A stretch of DNA of 64,000 bases, from NCBI GenBank assembly GCA_041690635.1, contig JAWLGZ010000002.1, positions 806,001-870,000 of the forward strand, given 5' to 3'. This stretch comes from JAWLGZ01 sp041690635 (lineage in GTDB: Bacteria; Pseudomonadota; Gammaproteobacteria; Thiohalomonadales; Thiohalomonadaceae). Made by a program: the position numbers and the translations under genes. Numbering within the stretch: position 1 is the first letter of the stretch; each line of letters starts with the position of its first letter. Below are positions 1 to 8,361 of the stretch, in pieces. The notes under the pieces were generated by a model. It worked only from the letters and a program-made list of their open reading frames with translations, did not search any database and was not told the origin of the DNA.

Positions 1-95
1 GGGGCGCCGAACAGTTCCAGCGCACGATCGACGATGTCGATGGCGCGGTCGACGCCGGCACAGAAACCGCGGGGGTTGGCGAGGATGAGTTTCAT
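1..95 (-). CDS. ispH: 4-hydroxy-3-methylbut-2-enyl diphosphate reductase, N-terminal fragment
   Basis: Only the first 31 codons are in the window; the gene runs off the left edge. The visible start MKLILANPRGFCAGVDRA is the family N-terminus, including the first of the three cysteines that ligate the [4Fe-4S] cluster (in GFCAGV). IspH catalyses the last step of the MEP isoprenoid pathway in the cytoplasm. It is the last gene of the murJ-ribF-ileS-lspA-fkpB-ispH order common in Gammaproteobacteria. It is separated from fkpB by about 600 bp of repeat DNA rather than the usual short gap. The ATG at 95-93 is the natural family start. Confidence 0.93.
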   Translation of the reverse strand, partial: MKLILANPRGFCAGVDRAIDIVDRALELFGA

Positions 96-194
96 CAGGT
101 CAGTAGTCCCGTAAGGCGATGGCGCAATCTAGTGTAGGTTTTTACGCAGCGTGGGACAGCCACACGGTGGTGGAGTGCATTGTGCGGGAATTGA

Positions 195-684
195 ACCCAT
201 CCCCATCCTGTCCTTCCCCTTGAAGGGGAAGGAACGTGCCAATCACGCTTCGTTGTGCTTTAGCCACCGTAAGACTGAATGGCTGCCAGTATGAGGGTTT
301 TCCATCACCGGCAGAACTCATACCCCACAGGCAGTACAGAGGCCAATCAGCAGGTCCCTTCCCCTTCAAGGGGAAGGAACGTGCCAATCACGCTTCGTTG
401 CGCTTTAGCCACTGTAAGACTGAATGGCTGCCAGTATGAGGGTTTTCCATCACCGGCAGAACTCATACCCCACAGGCAGTACAGAGGCTAATCAGCAGGT
501 CCCTTCCCCTTCAAGGGGAAGGAACGTGCCAATCACGCTTCGTTGCGCTTTAGCCACTGTAAGACTGAATGGCCGCCAGTATGAGGGTTTTCCACCACCG
601 GCAGAACTCATACCCCACAGGCAGTACAGAGGCCAATCAGCAGGTCCCTTCCCCTTCAAGGGGAAGGACAGGATGGGGATGGGT
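195..684. repeat. MITE-like element with 38-bp perfect inverted ends and triplicated core
   Basis: The ends at 195-232 and 647-684 are perfect inverted repeats of 38 bp, and each end is itself a small palindrome (CCCCTTGAAGGGG). The core between them is tandemly repeated with an exact 145-bp period: the word GTGCC recurs at 236, 381 and 526, with only a few substitutions between copies. A single-core relative lies at 20610-20809. Homology to that copy continues beyond the inverted ends on both sides. I see no transposase or credible reading frame, so I read it as a non-autonomous mobile or REP/MITE-type repeat. The small open frames inside it come from the tandem repeat. Confidence 0.85.
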
Positions 685-700
685 CACCGAGGAGCGCCAG

Positions 701-1138
701 CTACCATGAGACGGAGACAATCTCCACCTCGAACACGAGATTGCGGCCGGCGAGCGGGTGGTTGAAATCGATCGCCACCGACGCTTCGCCCACCTCGGTG
801 AGGGTGCCGGGGATGGCTTCACCCGATGGTGTGTCGAACTCGATCACCATCCCGGGTTCAAGGTTCATCTCCGCCGGAAATTCGGCGCGCGGCATGGCAT
901 GCACATTGTCGGGATCGCGGAATCCGAACGCCTCTTCCGGCCCGAGCAGGAACCGTTCCCGATCGCCTGCGCGAAGGCCGAGCAGGTGGGACTCCAGATG
1001 CTCGTGCAGCGTCCCGTCGCCCATCGTGAATTCGAGTGGCTCGCCGTTGCCGGTAGAATCAACCTCGGTCCCGTCCTCCAGGGCCAGGTGAAACTGCATG
1101 ACCACACGGCTGCCGGGGGCAATCGCAGGGCCGCTCAA
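701..1138 (-). CDS. fkpB: FKBP-type peptidyl-prolyl cis-trans isomerase, SlpA/FkpB family
   Basis: 145 residues, close to the usual 140-150. It begins with an FKBP half-domain (FHLALEDGTEVDST), continues through an insert-in-flap region (HLLGLRAGDRERF, PEEAFG) and returns to the FKBP core (VAIDFNHPLAGRNLVFEVEI), the SlyD-like layout. It is predicted to be a cytoplasmic proline isomerase and chaperone. The start is TTG at 1138-1136, overlapping the lspA stop as TTGA; an internal ATG would cut off the first strand. The TAG stop and last codons lie in sequence that resembles the flank of the repeat element downstream. Confidence 0.9.
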   Translation of the reverse strand: MSGPAIAPGSRVVMQFHLALEDGTEVDSTGNGEPLEFTMGDGTLHEHLESHLLGLRAGDRERFLLGPEEAFGFRDPDNVHAMPRAEFPAEMNLEPGMVIEFDTPSGEAIPGTLTEVGEASVAIDFNHPLAGRNLVFEVEIVSVSW

Positions 1139-1617
1139 TCCGAGCCCTCCCGCCTGTCCCGGAGCGTGTCGCGCAGCGCATCAATAATCAGCATCGCGGC
1201 CCCAATCGTAATGGCGGAGTCGGCGACGTTGAAGGCTGGCCAGTGCCAGCGATCGTAGTAGACATCGATGAAGTCCACCACGTAGCCGAATACCATGCGA
1301 TCCCACAGGTTGCCTAGCGCACCGCCCAGCACCAGCGCCAGCGCCACCGCCTGCCAGCGCTGGCCGGCCTCCAGCCGGCGCAGCCACAACACGATGACCA
1401 CCGAGACCACCAGTGCGATGGCGACGAAGAACCAGCGCTGCCAGCCGGCGGCACTGCTCAGGAAGCTGAACGCGGCGCCGGTGTTGTGCAGCAGGGTGAT
1501 GTTGAGCCCCGGAAAGAGCGGCATCGACTCATACAGGGAGAACACCGCACTCACGTGGGCCTTGCTGGCCTGGTCCAGTGCGACGACCGCGACGGAGAGC
1601 CAGAGCCAGCGCAACAT
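1135..1617 (-). CDS. lspA: Lipoprotein signal peptidase (signal peptidase II)
   Basis: 160 residues with four hydrophobic segments. The catalytic aspartates lie in the conserved blocks GGALGNLWDR..VVDF and FNVADSAI. It is an inner-membrane aspartyl protease that removes signal peptides from diacylglyceryl-modified prolipoproteins. The start is ATG at 1617-1615, sharing one base with the ileS TGA stop (TGATG), which indicates translational coupling. The frame is open further upstream, but that stretch lies inside ileS and is rejected. The stop overlaps the fkpB start. Confidence 0.96.
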   Translation of the reverse strand: MLRWLWLSVAVVALDQASKAHVSAVFSLYESMPLFPGLNITLLHNTGAAFSFLSSAAGWQRWFFVAIALVVSVVIVLWLRRLEAGQRWQAVALALVLGGALGNLWDRMVFGYVVDFIDVYYDRWHWPAFNVADSAITIGAAMLIIDALRDTLRDRREGSD

Positions 1618-4514
1618 CAGGCGAACCTGCGCGCTTCGCCGCTGCCGGTGACGTTTTCGACACAACGGCCGCAGATCTCCGGATGCTCCGGGTGGCTGCC
1701 CACGTCGGCCCGGTGGTGCCAGCAGCGCACGCATTTGGTGTGCTCCGACGGGCGCACCGCCACCCAGATCTCGTCGTTGCTGGTCAGGGTGAAGTGGATC
1801 GCGTCGTCGCTCTTCTCCGTTTCCCGCTGGAGCCGTGCATCGGAGGTGAGCAGGACGAAGCGCAACTCATCACCGAGCAGCGACAACTGTTCGAAGATCT
1901 CCTGACCGCAATAGAGCGCCACCTCGGCGTCGAGACCCGAGCCGATGCCGCCCGCCACGCGCAGCCGCTCCAGCTCCTTGTTCACCGCCTCGCGCACCTC
2001 CATCACCCGGCCCCAGTAGTCGAGCCCCATCGCCTTCTCCTCCGGCAACTCCGGGAAGGCGTACCAGGTGGCGAGGAAGATCGATTCGCCCCGCTCGCCC
2101 GGCATGTGCTGCCAGATCTCCTCGGCGGTGAAGCTGAGGATGGGGGCGAGCCAGCGGGAGAGTGCCTCGATGATATGGTAGAGCGCCGTCTGCGCCGAAC
2201 GGCGGGCGAGGCTGTCCGTCTGCGTGGTGTACTGGCGGTCCTTGATGATGTCGAGATAGAAAGAGCCGAGGTCCACGGCGCAGAAGTTGTGGACCTTCTG
2301 GTAGATCAGGTGGAACTCGTAGGCGTCGTAGGCGGCCAGCAGCTCGTTCTGCAACTGTTGGGCGCGCGCCACCGCCCAGCGGTCCAGCGCCAGCAGATCG
2401 GCCGGCGCCACCGTGTTCACCGCCGGGTCGAAACCGGCCAGGTTGGCCAGCAGGAAGCGTGCAGTGTTGCGGATGCGCCGGTAGGCGTCGGCGCGGCGCT
2501 TCAGGATCTCGTCGGAGAGGGACATCTCGCCCCGATAGTCGGTGGAGGCGACCCACAACCGCAGGATGTCGGCGCCCAAGGTTCCCACCACCTCCTGCGG
2601 CACCACCGTGTTGCCCTTCGACTTGGACATCTTCTGTCCTTGGGCGTCAACGGTGAAGCCGTGGGTGAGCACCGCCTTGTAGGGTGCGCTACCGCGCATG
2701 GCGACGGCGGTGAGCAGGGAGGACTGGAACCAGCCGCGGTGCTGGTCGGAACCCTCCAGATAGAGGTCCGCCGGCACCTGCAGCCCCTCGCGGCGCTCCA
2801 GCACGCAGGCGTGGGAGACGCCGGAGTCGAACCAGACATCCAGCGTATCGGTGACCTTTTCGTATTTCTCCGCGTCGGCGCCGAGCAGCTCCTTCGGTTC
2901 GAGGTCGAACCAGGCGTCGATCCCCTGCTCCTCCACCCGCTTCGCCACCTCCTCGATCAGCCGCGGGGTCTCCGGGTGCAGCTCGCCGCTCGCCCGATCG
3001 ATGAAGATGGCGATGGGCACGCCCCAGGTGCGCTGGCGGGAGATGCACCAGTCGGGGCGGCTCTCCACCATGCCTTTGATGCGCGCCTCACCCCACTCCG
3101 GCATCCATTCGGTCTTGCCGACCTCGCCGAGCGCCGCCTGCCGCAGGCCGTTCTGATCCATCCCTACGCCCCGGTCCTCGTTCCCTACGGGACCGGGGTA
3201 CACGCCATCCATGGCGATAAACCACTGCGGCGTGGCCCGGAAGATGATGGGGGTCTTGTGGCGCCAGCAGTGCGGGTAGCTGTGGCGCAGTGCCTCGACC
3301 TTGATCAGTTTGCCGCGCGTCTTGAGGACCGTCAGCACCTCGTCGTTGGCATCGAACACGTGCATGCCGGCGAACAGCGGCGTGCCCTCGACGAAACGGC
3401 CGTCGGGCCCGACCGGGTTGTCCACCTCCAGGCCGTAGCGGTAGCCGACGGCGTAGTCCTCCTGGCCGTGACCCGGGGCGGTGTGGACCGCGCCGGTGCC
3501 CGCCTCCAGGGTGACGTGATCGCCCAGGATCACCGGCACCTCGCGCTCGTAGAACGGGTGGGCCAGCTTGAGTCCTTCGAGGTCGCTGCCCTTGCAGTAG
3601 CCGACCACGCGGTATTTTTCGACGCCGTAGCGGGCCATCACATCCTTGAGCAGCGCCTCGGCGATCACCAGCCGCTCCGGGCCGTGTTCGAACAACCCCT
3701 CCACCTGCACCACCGCATATTCGAGATCCGGGTTGAGGGCAACGGCGCGGTTGGCCGGCAGGGTCCAGGGGGTGGTGGTCCAGATGACGATGGAGAGCGG
3801 ACCGCTCCCTTCGTGGTGCTCCACGTGGTGGCAGCGCGCCATCAGCCCGGCGTCGTCGAGCACCTCGAAACGCACGTCGATGGCGGGGGAGCGTTTGTCC
3901 TCGTACTCCACCTCCGCCTCGGCCAGGGCCGAGCCGCAGTCGGTGCACCAGTGGACCGGCTTGTAGCCCTTGTGCACGTGGCCGTTGGCGATGATGCGTC
4001 CGAGCGAGCGGATGATGTCCGCCTCGTAGCGGAAATCCATCGTCAGGTAGGGGTTCTCCCAGTCACCGAAGACACCGAGCCGTTTGAAATCCTCGCGCTG
4101 CCGATCCACCTGGCTGGCGGCATAGTCACGGCACGCCTGGCGGAAGCGGTGCTTGTCGATCTCCAGCTTGGAACCGGGCTTGCCGAGCGAACGCTCCACC
4201 TGCAACTCGATGGGCAGGCCGTGGCAGTCCCAGCCGGGCACGTAGGGTGCATCGAAGCCGCCCAGGGTCTTCGCCTTGACGATGATGTCCTTGAGTACCT
4301 TGTTGACTGCGTGCCCCAGGTGGATGTCGCCGTTGGCGTAGGGGGGGCCGTCGTGGAGGATGAAACCCGGACGGCCGGCACACGCCTCGCGAATCTGCCG
4401 GTAGATCCCCTTCTCCTGCCAGCGGGCGAGCATCTCCGGCTCGCGCTTGGCGAGATTGCCGCGCATGGGGAAGTCGGTCTGGGGCAGGTTCAGTGTCTGC
4501 TTGTAGTCCGTCAC
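1617..4514 (-). CDS. ileS: Isoleucine-tRNA ligase
   Basis: 965 residues, a full-length class I synthetase of the bacterial type. The HIGH signature is HLGH (in PYANGDIHLGH), the KMSKS signature is GQKMSKSKGN, and between them lies the CP1 editing domain. The C-terminus carries the paired CxxC zinc site (CVRCW and CGRC). It charges tRNA-Ile and hydrolyses misacylated Val-tRNA. The start is GTG at 4514, 12 bases after the ribF stop, and matches the family N-terminus (MTDYKQTLNLPQTDFPMRGN). It is in one operon with ribF and lspA. Confidence 0.98.
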   Translation of the reverse strand: MTDYKQTLNLPQTDFPMRGNLAKREPEMLARWQEKGIYRQIREACAGRPGFILHDGPPYANGDIHLGHAVNKVLKDIIVKAKTLGGFDAPYVPGWDCHGLPIELQVERSLGKPGSKLEIDKHRFRQACRDYAASQVDRQREDFKRLGVFGDWENPYLTMDFRYEADIIRSLGRIIANGHVHKGYKPVHWCTDCGSALAEAEVEYEDKRSPAIDVRFEVLDDAGLMARCHHVEHHEGSGPLSIVIWTTTPWTLPANRAVALNPDLEYAVVQVEGLFEHGPERLVIAEALLKDVMARYGVEKYRVVGYCKGSDLEGLKLAHPFYEREVPVILGDHVTLEAGTGAVHTAPGHGQEDYAVGYRYGLEVDNPVGPDGRFVEGTPLFAGMHVFDANDEVLTVLKTRGKLIKVEALRHSYPHCWRHKTPIIFRATPQWFIAMDGVYPGPVGNEDRGVGMDQNGLRQAALGEVGKTEWMPEWGEARIKGMVESRPDWCISRQRTWGVPIAIFIDRASGELHPETPRLIEEVAKRVEEQGIDAWFDLEPKELLGADAEKYEKVTDTLDVWFDSGVSHACVLERREGLQVPADLYLEGSDQHRGWFQSSLLTAVAMRGSAPYKAVLTHGFTVDAQGQKMSKSKGNTVVPQEVVGTLGADILRLWVASTDYRGEMSLSDEILKRRADAYRRIRNTARFLLANLAGFDPAVNTVAPADLLALDRWAVARAQQLQNELLAAYDAYEFHLIYQKVHNFCAVDLGSFYLDIIKDRQYTTQTDSLARRSAQTALYHIIEALSRWLAPILSFTAEEIWQHMPGERGESIFLATWYAFPELPEEKAMGLDYWGRVMEVREAVNKELERLRVAGGIGSGLDAEVALYCGQEIFEQLSLLGDELRFVLLTSDARLQRETEKSDDAIHFTLTSNDEIWVAVRPSEHTKCVRCWHHRADVGSHPEHPEICGRCVENVTGSGEARRFA

Positions 4515-4526
4515 ACGTGCCTCGCT

Positions 4527-5474
4527 CTACTTGGTTCCGGCCGCATGCCGGTGCTGAAAATGGTTCCGCGCCTCGATGACGTCCAGTTCGATCTGCCGGC
4601 GCAGCGCCTCGAACGATTCGAACCGCCGTTCTTCGCGCAGCTTGTGCAGCAAGTCTACATGGACGTGGCGGCCGTAGATGTCGCCGGAAAAATCGAACAG
4701 GTGGACCTCCAGGATCGGGCGGGAGCCGTCCACGGTCGGTCGCCGGCCGATATTGGCGACCCCCTCCACCGGCTCCCCCTCGATCCCGAAGACCTCCACG
4801 GCGAACACGCCGCTGACCGGTGCCGAACGCCGGTGCAGGTGGATGTTCGCGGTGGGAAAACCGATGGTGCGCCCGCGCTTGTCGCCGTGGGCCACCCGTC
4901 CGCTCAGCCGGTAGGGGCGGCCGAGCAGCAGCTCCGCCTGATCCATATCGCCCCGTGCCAGCGCCTCGCGGGTGCGCGTGCTGCTGACCCGCGCATCGCC
5001 GGTAATGAAGGTGTGCATCGACACCACCTGGAAGCCGGCCCGCTCCCCCTCCGCACGCAACAGGCCGAAGTCGCCGGCCCGTGCCTTGCCAAAACGGAAG
5101 TCGTCGCCCACCACCAGGTATTTGACCGCGAGTCCGTCAATCAGGATGCGCTGGATGAATGCCTCCGGCGGCAGCTCCGCCAGCCGCCGGTTGAATCGCA
5201 GGCAGAGCACCCGATCGACCGAATAGCGCCGCAATGCGTTCAGCTTTTCTCGGAAGCGGGTCAGCCGTGCCGGGGCCGAGTCCGGGGCGAAATACTCGCG
5301 CGGCTGCGGCTCGAAGGTGATGACCGTGGTGGGCACGCACAACGCCTGCGCCTTCTCGGCCAGTTGCCCCAGCACCGCCTGGTGGCCCAGGTGCACCCCG
5401 TCGAAGTTGCCGATGGTGGCAACGCAGCCCCGGTGGTGGGGGCGAAGGTTGTGCAGGCCGCGAATCAGCTCCAT
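4527..5474 (-). CDS. ribF: Bifunctional riboflavin kinase/FAD synthetase
   Basis: 315 residues, normal for RibF. The N-terminal nucleotidyltransferase domain has GNFDGVHLGHQ. The middle has FRFGKARAGDF and the SSTRTREAL block. The C-terminal flavokinase domain shows the GRTIGFPTANI motif. It converts riboflavin to FMN and FAD. The chosen ATG at 5474 (MELIRGLHNL) matches the family start; the same frame stays open upstream for about 200 codons, but that part crosses a palindromic repeat and murJ and has no homology. The stop is 12 bases before ileS. Confidence 0.97.
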   Translation of the reverse strand: MELIRGLHNLRPHHRGCVATIGNFDGVHLGHQAVLGQLAEKAQALCVPTTVITFEPQPREYFAPDSAPARLTRFREKLNALRRYSVDRVLCLRFNRRLAELPPEAFIQRILIDGLAVKYLVVGDDFRFGKARAGDFGLLRAEGERAGFQVVSMHTFITGDARVSSTRTREALARGDMDQAELLLGRPYRLSGRVAHGDKRGRTIGFPTANIHLHRRSAPVSGVFAVEVFGIEGEPVEGVANIGRRPTVDGSRPILEVHLFDFSGDIYGRHVHVDLLHKLREERRFESFEALRRQIELDVIEARNHFQHRHAAGTK

Positions 5475-5596
5475 GGGTCTTCGTTGGCGAAAACGGCTGA
5501 TTATAAAGGAGTGGGGGTATGGGGGATAGCGTAGGAGGTACACCGGCTCCTGCGGGCGTGCCGCGTCGGAACGGCCGATGTCGTCGCATAGGCACA

Positions 5597-5674
5597 TAGG
5601 ATGGGTGGAGCCCGAAGGGCGATACCCATGCGGAAGCCGCGGCTGATGGGTATCGCTTCGCTCCACCCATCCTA
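5597..5674. repeat. Dispersed palindromic repeat (TAGGATGGGTGGAGC type)
   Basis: An imperfect inverted repeat lies between murJ and ribF: 5597-5629 (starting TAGGATGGGTGGAGC) pairs with 5646-5674 (ending GCTCCACCCATCCTA). The word GATACCCAT is in both arms and the spacer is about 16 bases. Repeats of this general form are common, dispersed and non-coding in Gammaproteobacteria. It may act as a hairpin in the murJ-ribF transcript. Confidence 0.75.
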
Positions 5675-5700
5675 CATTGCTGTTCACCCGGAGGGAGGGT

Positions 5701-7272
5701 TTAAGGACGTGCCGTGTTCGAGGGATTGATGTAATCCCGCAGGCGGATGCCCAGCAGGGCCAGGGCGGCGAAATAGATCGCGGCCCCGGCGATGACGGCA
5801 ACCGACAACTGCCGCACCCGCTCCCACAGCCCCATGGCGATCCAGTCGGGAGTCGATCCGGTGAGGACGACCAGCACGGCGGCCATGACACCGGTTGCCA
5901 GCACCACCCGCCCCAGAAAACCGCCCCACCCCGCCTCGGGCGTGTAGACACCATCACGCCGCAGTCCCTGGTAAAGCAGTCCCGCATTGATGAAGGCCGC
6001 CAGCGAGGTGGCCAGCGCGAGCCCCGCGTGCGGCCCCGGTATTCCGGCCAGAGCCAGAGGTACCACGAAGGCGATGTTGAGTACCATGTTGGAGCCCATC
6101 GCAATCACCCCGACCTTTACCGGCGTCCGCGTGTCCTGGCGGGCGTAATAACCCGGTGCGAGCACCTTTACCAAAATGAATGCGGGCAGTCCAACCGCGT
6201 AGGCAATCAGGCTGAGCCGTGCCATCAGGACATCCTCGCCGCCGAACGCACCGTAGTTGAACAGCGACGCGATCAGCGGGCCGGCCAGCAGAGCAAGTCC
6301 GAGGCAGGCCGGGGCGCCCAGGAGGAACACCCAGCGCAACGCCCAGTCCAGGGTGCGGGAGAACGCCGCCGGGTCGGACTCCGCGTGTTTCCGCGACAGG
6401 CTCGGCAGGATGACGGTGGCCAGGGCGATGCCGAACACCCCGAGCGGGAACTCCACCAGCCGGTCGGCGTAATAGAGCCAGGAGACGCTGCCTGCCACCA
6501 GAAAGGAGGCGATCAGGGTATCGAGCAGCAGGTTGATCTGTGCCACCGATGAGCCGAAAACGGCCGGCCCCATCAGGCGCAAAATCCGCCGCACTCCCTC
6601 GTGCCGCCAGCCCCAGCGCGGCGGCGCCAGGAGTCCGAGACGCCCCAGAAACGGCAACTGGAACAGCAACTGGACGACGCCGGCCGCGAACACGCCCCAG
6701 GCGAGCGCCACAATGGGTGTCTCCGGCTGGCGTGCCGCCCACAGTGCGGCGGTAATCAGACAGACATTGAGCCAGATTGGCGTGAAGGCCGGCACCGCGA
6801 AGCGGCCGTAGCTGTTCAGTACGCCGGCGGCCAATGCGGTCAGGGATATAAAGAAGATGTAGGGGAAGGTGATGCGCAGCATCTCCCCGGCGGGTCCGAA
6901 ACGCTCGGGGTCGTCGATGAATCCGGGGGCAAACAGGCCCACCAGTAGCGGCGCACCGACCACCGCCGCCAGGGTGATGGCGAGCAGCACGCTTCCCAGG
7001 GCACCGGTGGCATCGGCCACCAGTGCCCGCACCTCGGCCGGCCGGTTGGCCTTGTATTCGGAGAGCACCGGAACAAAAGCCTGGGAAAAAGCCCCCTCGG
7101 CAAACAGCCGGCGCAGGAAATTGGGGATCTTGAAGGCGACGAAAAAGGCGTCGGTGAGCGGCCCGGCGCCGAAGATGCCGGCGAACACCACGTCCCGCAC
7201 AAACCCGAGGATGCGCGAAAAGAAAGTGAATCCGCCGACCACGGCGGTCGATTTGAACAACCGGACGCTCAT
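5701..7272 (-). CDS. murJ: Lipid II flippase MurJ (MviN)
   Basis: 523 residues with about 14 predicted membrane helices, the MATE-like MOP fold. The N-terminus (STAVVGGFTFFSRILGFVRD) and the block FLRRLFAEGAFSQAFVPV are the family hallmarks. It translocates lipid-linked peptidoglycan precursor across the inner membrane. It is divergent from rpsT and upstream of ribF, a common arrangement. The ATG at 7272 gives the canonical MSVRLFKS start. The stop is TAA at 5701-5703, immediately beside the palindromic repeat. Confidence 0.97.
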   Translation of the reverse strand: MSVRLFKSTAVVGGFTFFSRILGFVRDVVFAGIFGAGPLTDAFFVAFKIPNFLRRLFAEGAFSQAFVPVLSEYKANRPAEVRALVADATGALGSVLLAITLAAVVGAPLLVGLFAPGFIDDPERFGPAGEMLRITFPYIFFISLTALAAGVLNSYGRFAVPAFTPIWLNVCLITAALWAARQPETPIVALAWGVFAAGVVQLLFQLPFLGRLGLLAPPRWGWRHEGVRRILRLMGPAVFGSSVAQINLLLDTLIASFLVAGSVSWLYYADRLVEFPLGVFGIALATVILPSLSRKHAESDPAAFSRTLDWALRWVFLLGAPACLGLALLAGPLIASLFNYGAFGGEDVLMARLSLIAYAVGLPAFILVKVLAPGYYARQDTRTPVKVGVIAMGSNMVLNIAFVVPLALAGIPGPHAGLALATSLAAFINAGLLYQGLRRDGVYTPEAGWGGFLGRVVLATGVMAAVLVVLTGSTPDWIAMGLWERVRQLSVAVIAGAAIYFAALALLGIRLRDYINPSNTARP

Positions 7273-7346
7273 GGAGGCGCACTATACCGCGGATGCCCGC
7301 GCCTTTCGGCTATACTTGCCGGCGCCGGACCGCATGACCGAAGCGG

Positions 7347-7375
7347 TTGACAGCGGCCGGCGAAATCAGCATAGT
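7347..7375 (+). promoter_or_regulatory. Predicted sigma70 promoter of rpsT
   Basis: A perfect -35 box TTGACA at 7347-7352 is followed after 17 bases by CATAGT at 7370-7375 (4 of 6 to consensus). The predicted transcription start is about 35-40 bases before the rpsT TTG codon. It lies in the divergent murJ/rpsT spacer. Confidence 0.6.
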
Positions 7376-7419
7376 ATGCGCCCTTCGGTTTCCGGCTATT
7401 TTTCCAGGGAGCAGCAACC

Positions 7420-7683
7420 TTGGCCAATTCTGCACAAGCAAAAAAGCGCGCACGTCAGGCGGAACAGCGTCGTCAGCACAACGCCAGTCAGCGTTCCACC
7501 ATGAGGACCTTCGTCAAGAAGGTGCTGAAGGCGATCGAATCCGGTGACAAGGAGGCTGCCCAGGCTGCCTACAAGGTCGCCGTACCGATGCTGGACTCCA
7601 CTGCCGGCAAGGGCCTTCTGCACAAGAACGCCGCTGCCCGTCACAAGAGCCGGCTGAACGCACGCATCCGCGCCATGTCCTGA
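7420..7683 (+). CDS. rpsT: 30S ribosomal protein S20
   Basis: 87 residues, basic and helical, beginning MANSAQAKKRARQAEQRR as in other S20 proteins. It binds the 5' and 3' minor domains of 16S rRNA. The start codon is TTG at 7420-7422, preceded by a purine-rich AGGGAGCA. A weak start is known for rpsT in Escherichia coli, where it serves autoregulation, and may do so here. It is a single-gene unit with its own promoter and terminator. Confidence 0.98.
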   Translation: MANSAQAKKRARQAEQRRQHNASQRSTMRTFVKKVLKAIESGDKEAAQAAYKVAVPMLDSTAGKGLLHKNAAARHKSRLNARIRAMS

Positions 7684-7705
7684 ACGGGACAGCTCCGTAT
7701 CAAGC

Positions 7706-7733
7706 AAAAAGCCGGTCGTTCGACCGGCTTTTT
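7706..7733 (+). terminator. Rho-independent terminator of rpsT
   Basis: The 13-bp inverted repeat AAAAAGCCGGTCG (7706-7718) and CGACCGGCTTTTT (7721-7733), then TCGTTTGTT, lies 22 bases after the rpsT stop. It could also work in reverse for nothing in particular, since the next gene on the minus strand ends at 7740. Confidence 0.93.
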
Positions 7734-7739
7734 CGTTTG

Positions 7740-8074
7740 TTATCCCTCTATTTCAAGGCAGTAAGCCTCTTCGTCCTCGAAAAATCGCTCGATAACCCTG
7801 CGGTATTCCACGAGGACCTCAAGCGTCCGGGTGCGACTGAGATTTCCGCACTTCAGCCAGACTATCTTCGGTGGCGTGCCGAAGAGCAGACTGATTTCGT
7901 GAAAATCTGAATCCCGTGTAACGATTGCAAATCCATTCGTCCGCGCATATTCCCAGATATCCGATCGCTCGCCTTTTCCAGACCAAGCTCCCGGACTTGG
8001 GCAGAACCGGGGAATATGTGCGAAAGGGGCTCAATAAGCCGGTGGGAAAGATTTTCGTCGAGAAGTAGCTTCAC
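7740..8074 (-). pseudogene. DUF5615 PIN-like toxin, frameshifted
   Basis: The first part, from GTG at 8074, reads VKLLLDENLSHRLIEPL..GLEKASDR, the DUF5615 N-terminus with its acidic LLLDEN motif. A single missing base after that point (near 7952) breaks the frame. In the next frame the protein resumes as IWEYARTNGFAIVTRDSDFH..PPKIVWLKCGN and ends at TAA 7740-7742. Together the two pieces make one complete PIN-like RNase-type protein of about 111 residues. Its start overlaps the stop of the DUF433 gene as GTGA. Either the gene is dead or the read has an indel error. Confidence 0.85.
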
Positions 8075-8297
8075 GCAGCATCAAATCGAATCAGGCGATG
8101 CTCCCGAGCCGCAGCAAATTCGAGAACGGCCTGGATATCTTCACGGGTCAGTTCAGGGTAATCGGTGATGATATCGTCCCACGACATACCTGCAGCCAAC
8201 CACCCCAGAACGTCATACACCGTGATGCGGAGCGATCGTATACACGGCTTCCCCCCCGCTTGCCGGGTTCGATGGTGATCCTGTCAAGGTAAGCCAT
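8071..8297 (-). pseudogene. DUF433 antitoxin, frameshifted in a G run
   Basis: It starts at ATG 8297 as MAYLDRITIEPGKRGG. After a run of seven G residues (the C run at 8251-8257 on the plus strand) the frame is lost. It resumes one frame over as KPCIRSLRITVYDVLGWLAAGM..YPELTREDIQAVLEFAA, which is the DUF433 helix-turn-helix antitoxin pattern, and stops at TGA 8073-8071. One extra G would restore a 75-codon gene. DUF433 and DUF5615 genes commonly pair as a type II toxin-antitoxin system. A homopolymer indel is a typical sequencing error, so true inactivation is not certain. Confidence 0.82.
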
Positions 8298-8361
8298 ACC
8301 CTTTTCTCCCCAATGCCCGCATCAACCATAGCGCCCTGCCACAACACACGCAACGGGGTCG

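Noticed and set aside
195..684. CRISPR array
   Set aside because: Period of 145 bp, no conserved short repeat with unique spacers, and no cas genes.
236..765. Several 60-110 codon frames in the 195-684 element
   Set aside because: They are the same peptide repeated by the tandem core, with no homology or ribosome site.
1578..5534. 1318-codon open frame on the plus strand opposite ileS and ribF
   Set aside because: It is the antisense shadow of high-GC coding DNA, with low-complexity Leu/Val/His-rich translation and no domain. ileS and ribF are unmistakable on the other strand.
4527..6104. 525-residue version of RibF
   Set aside because: The extra N-terminal 210 residues cross a palindromic repeat and murJ; RibF homology starts exactly at ATG 5474.
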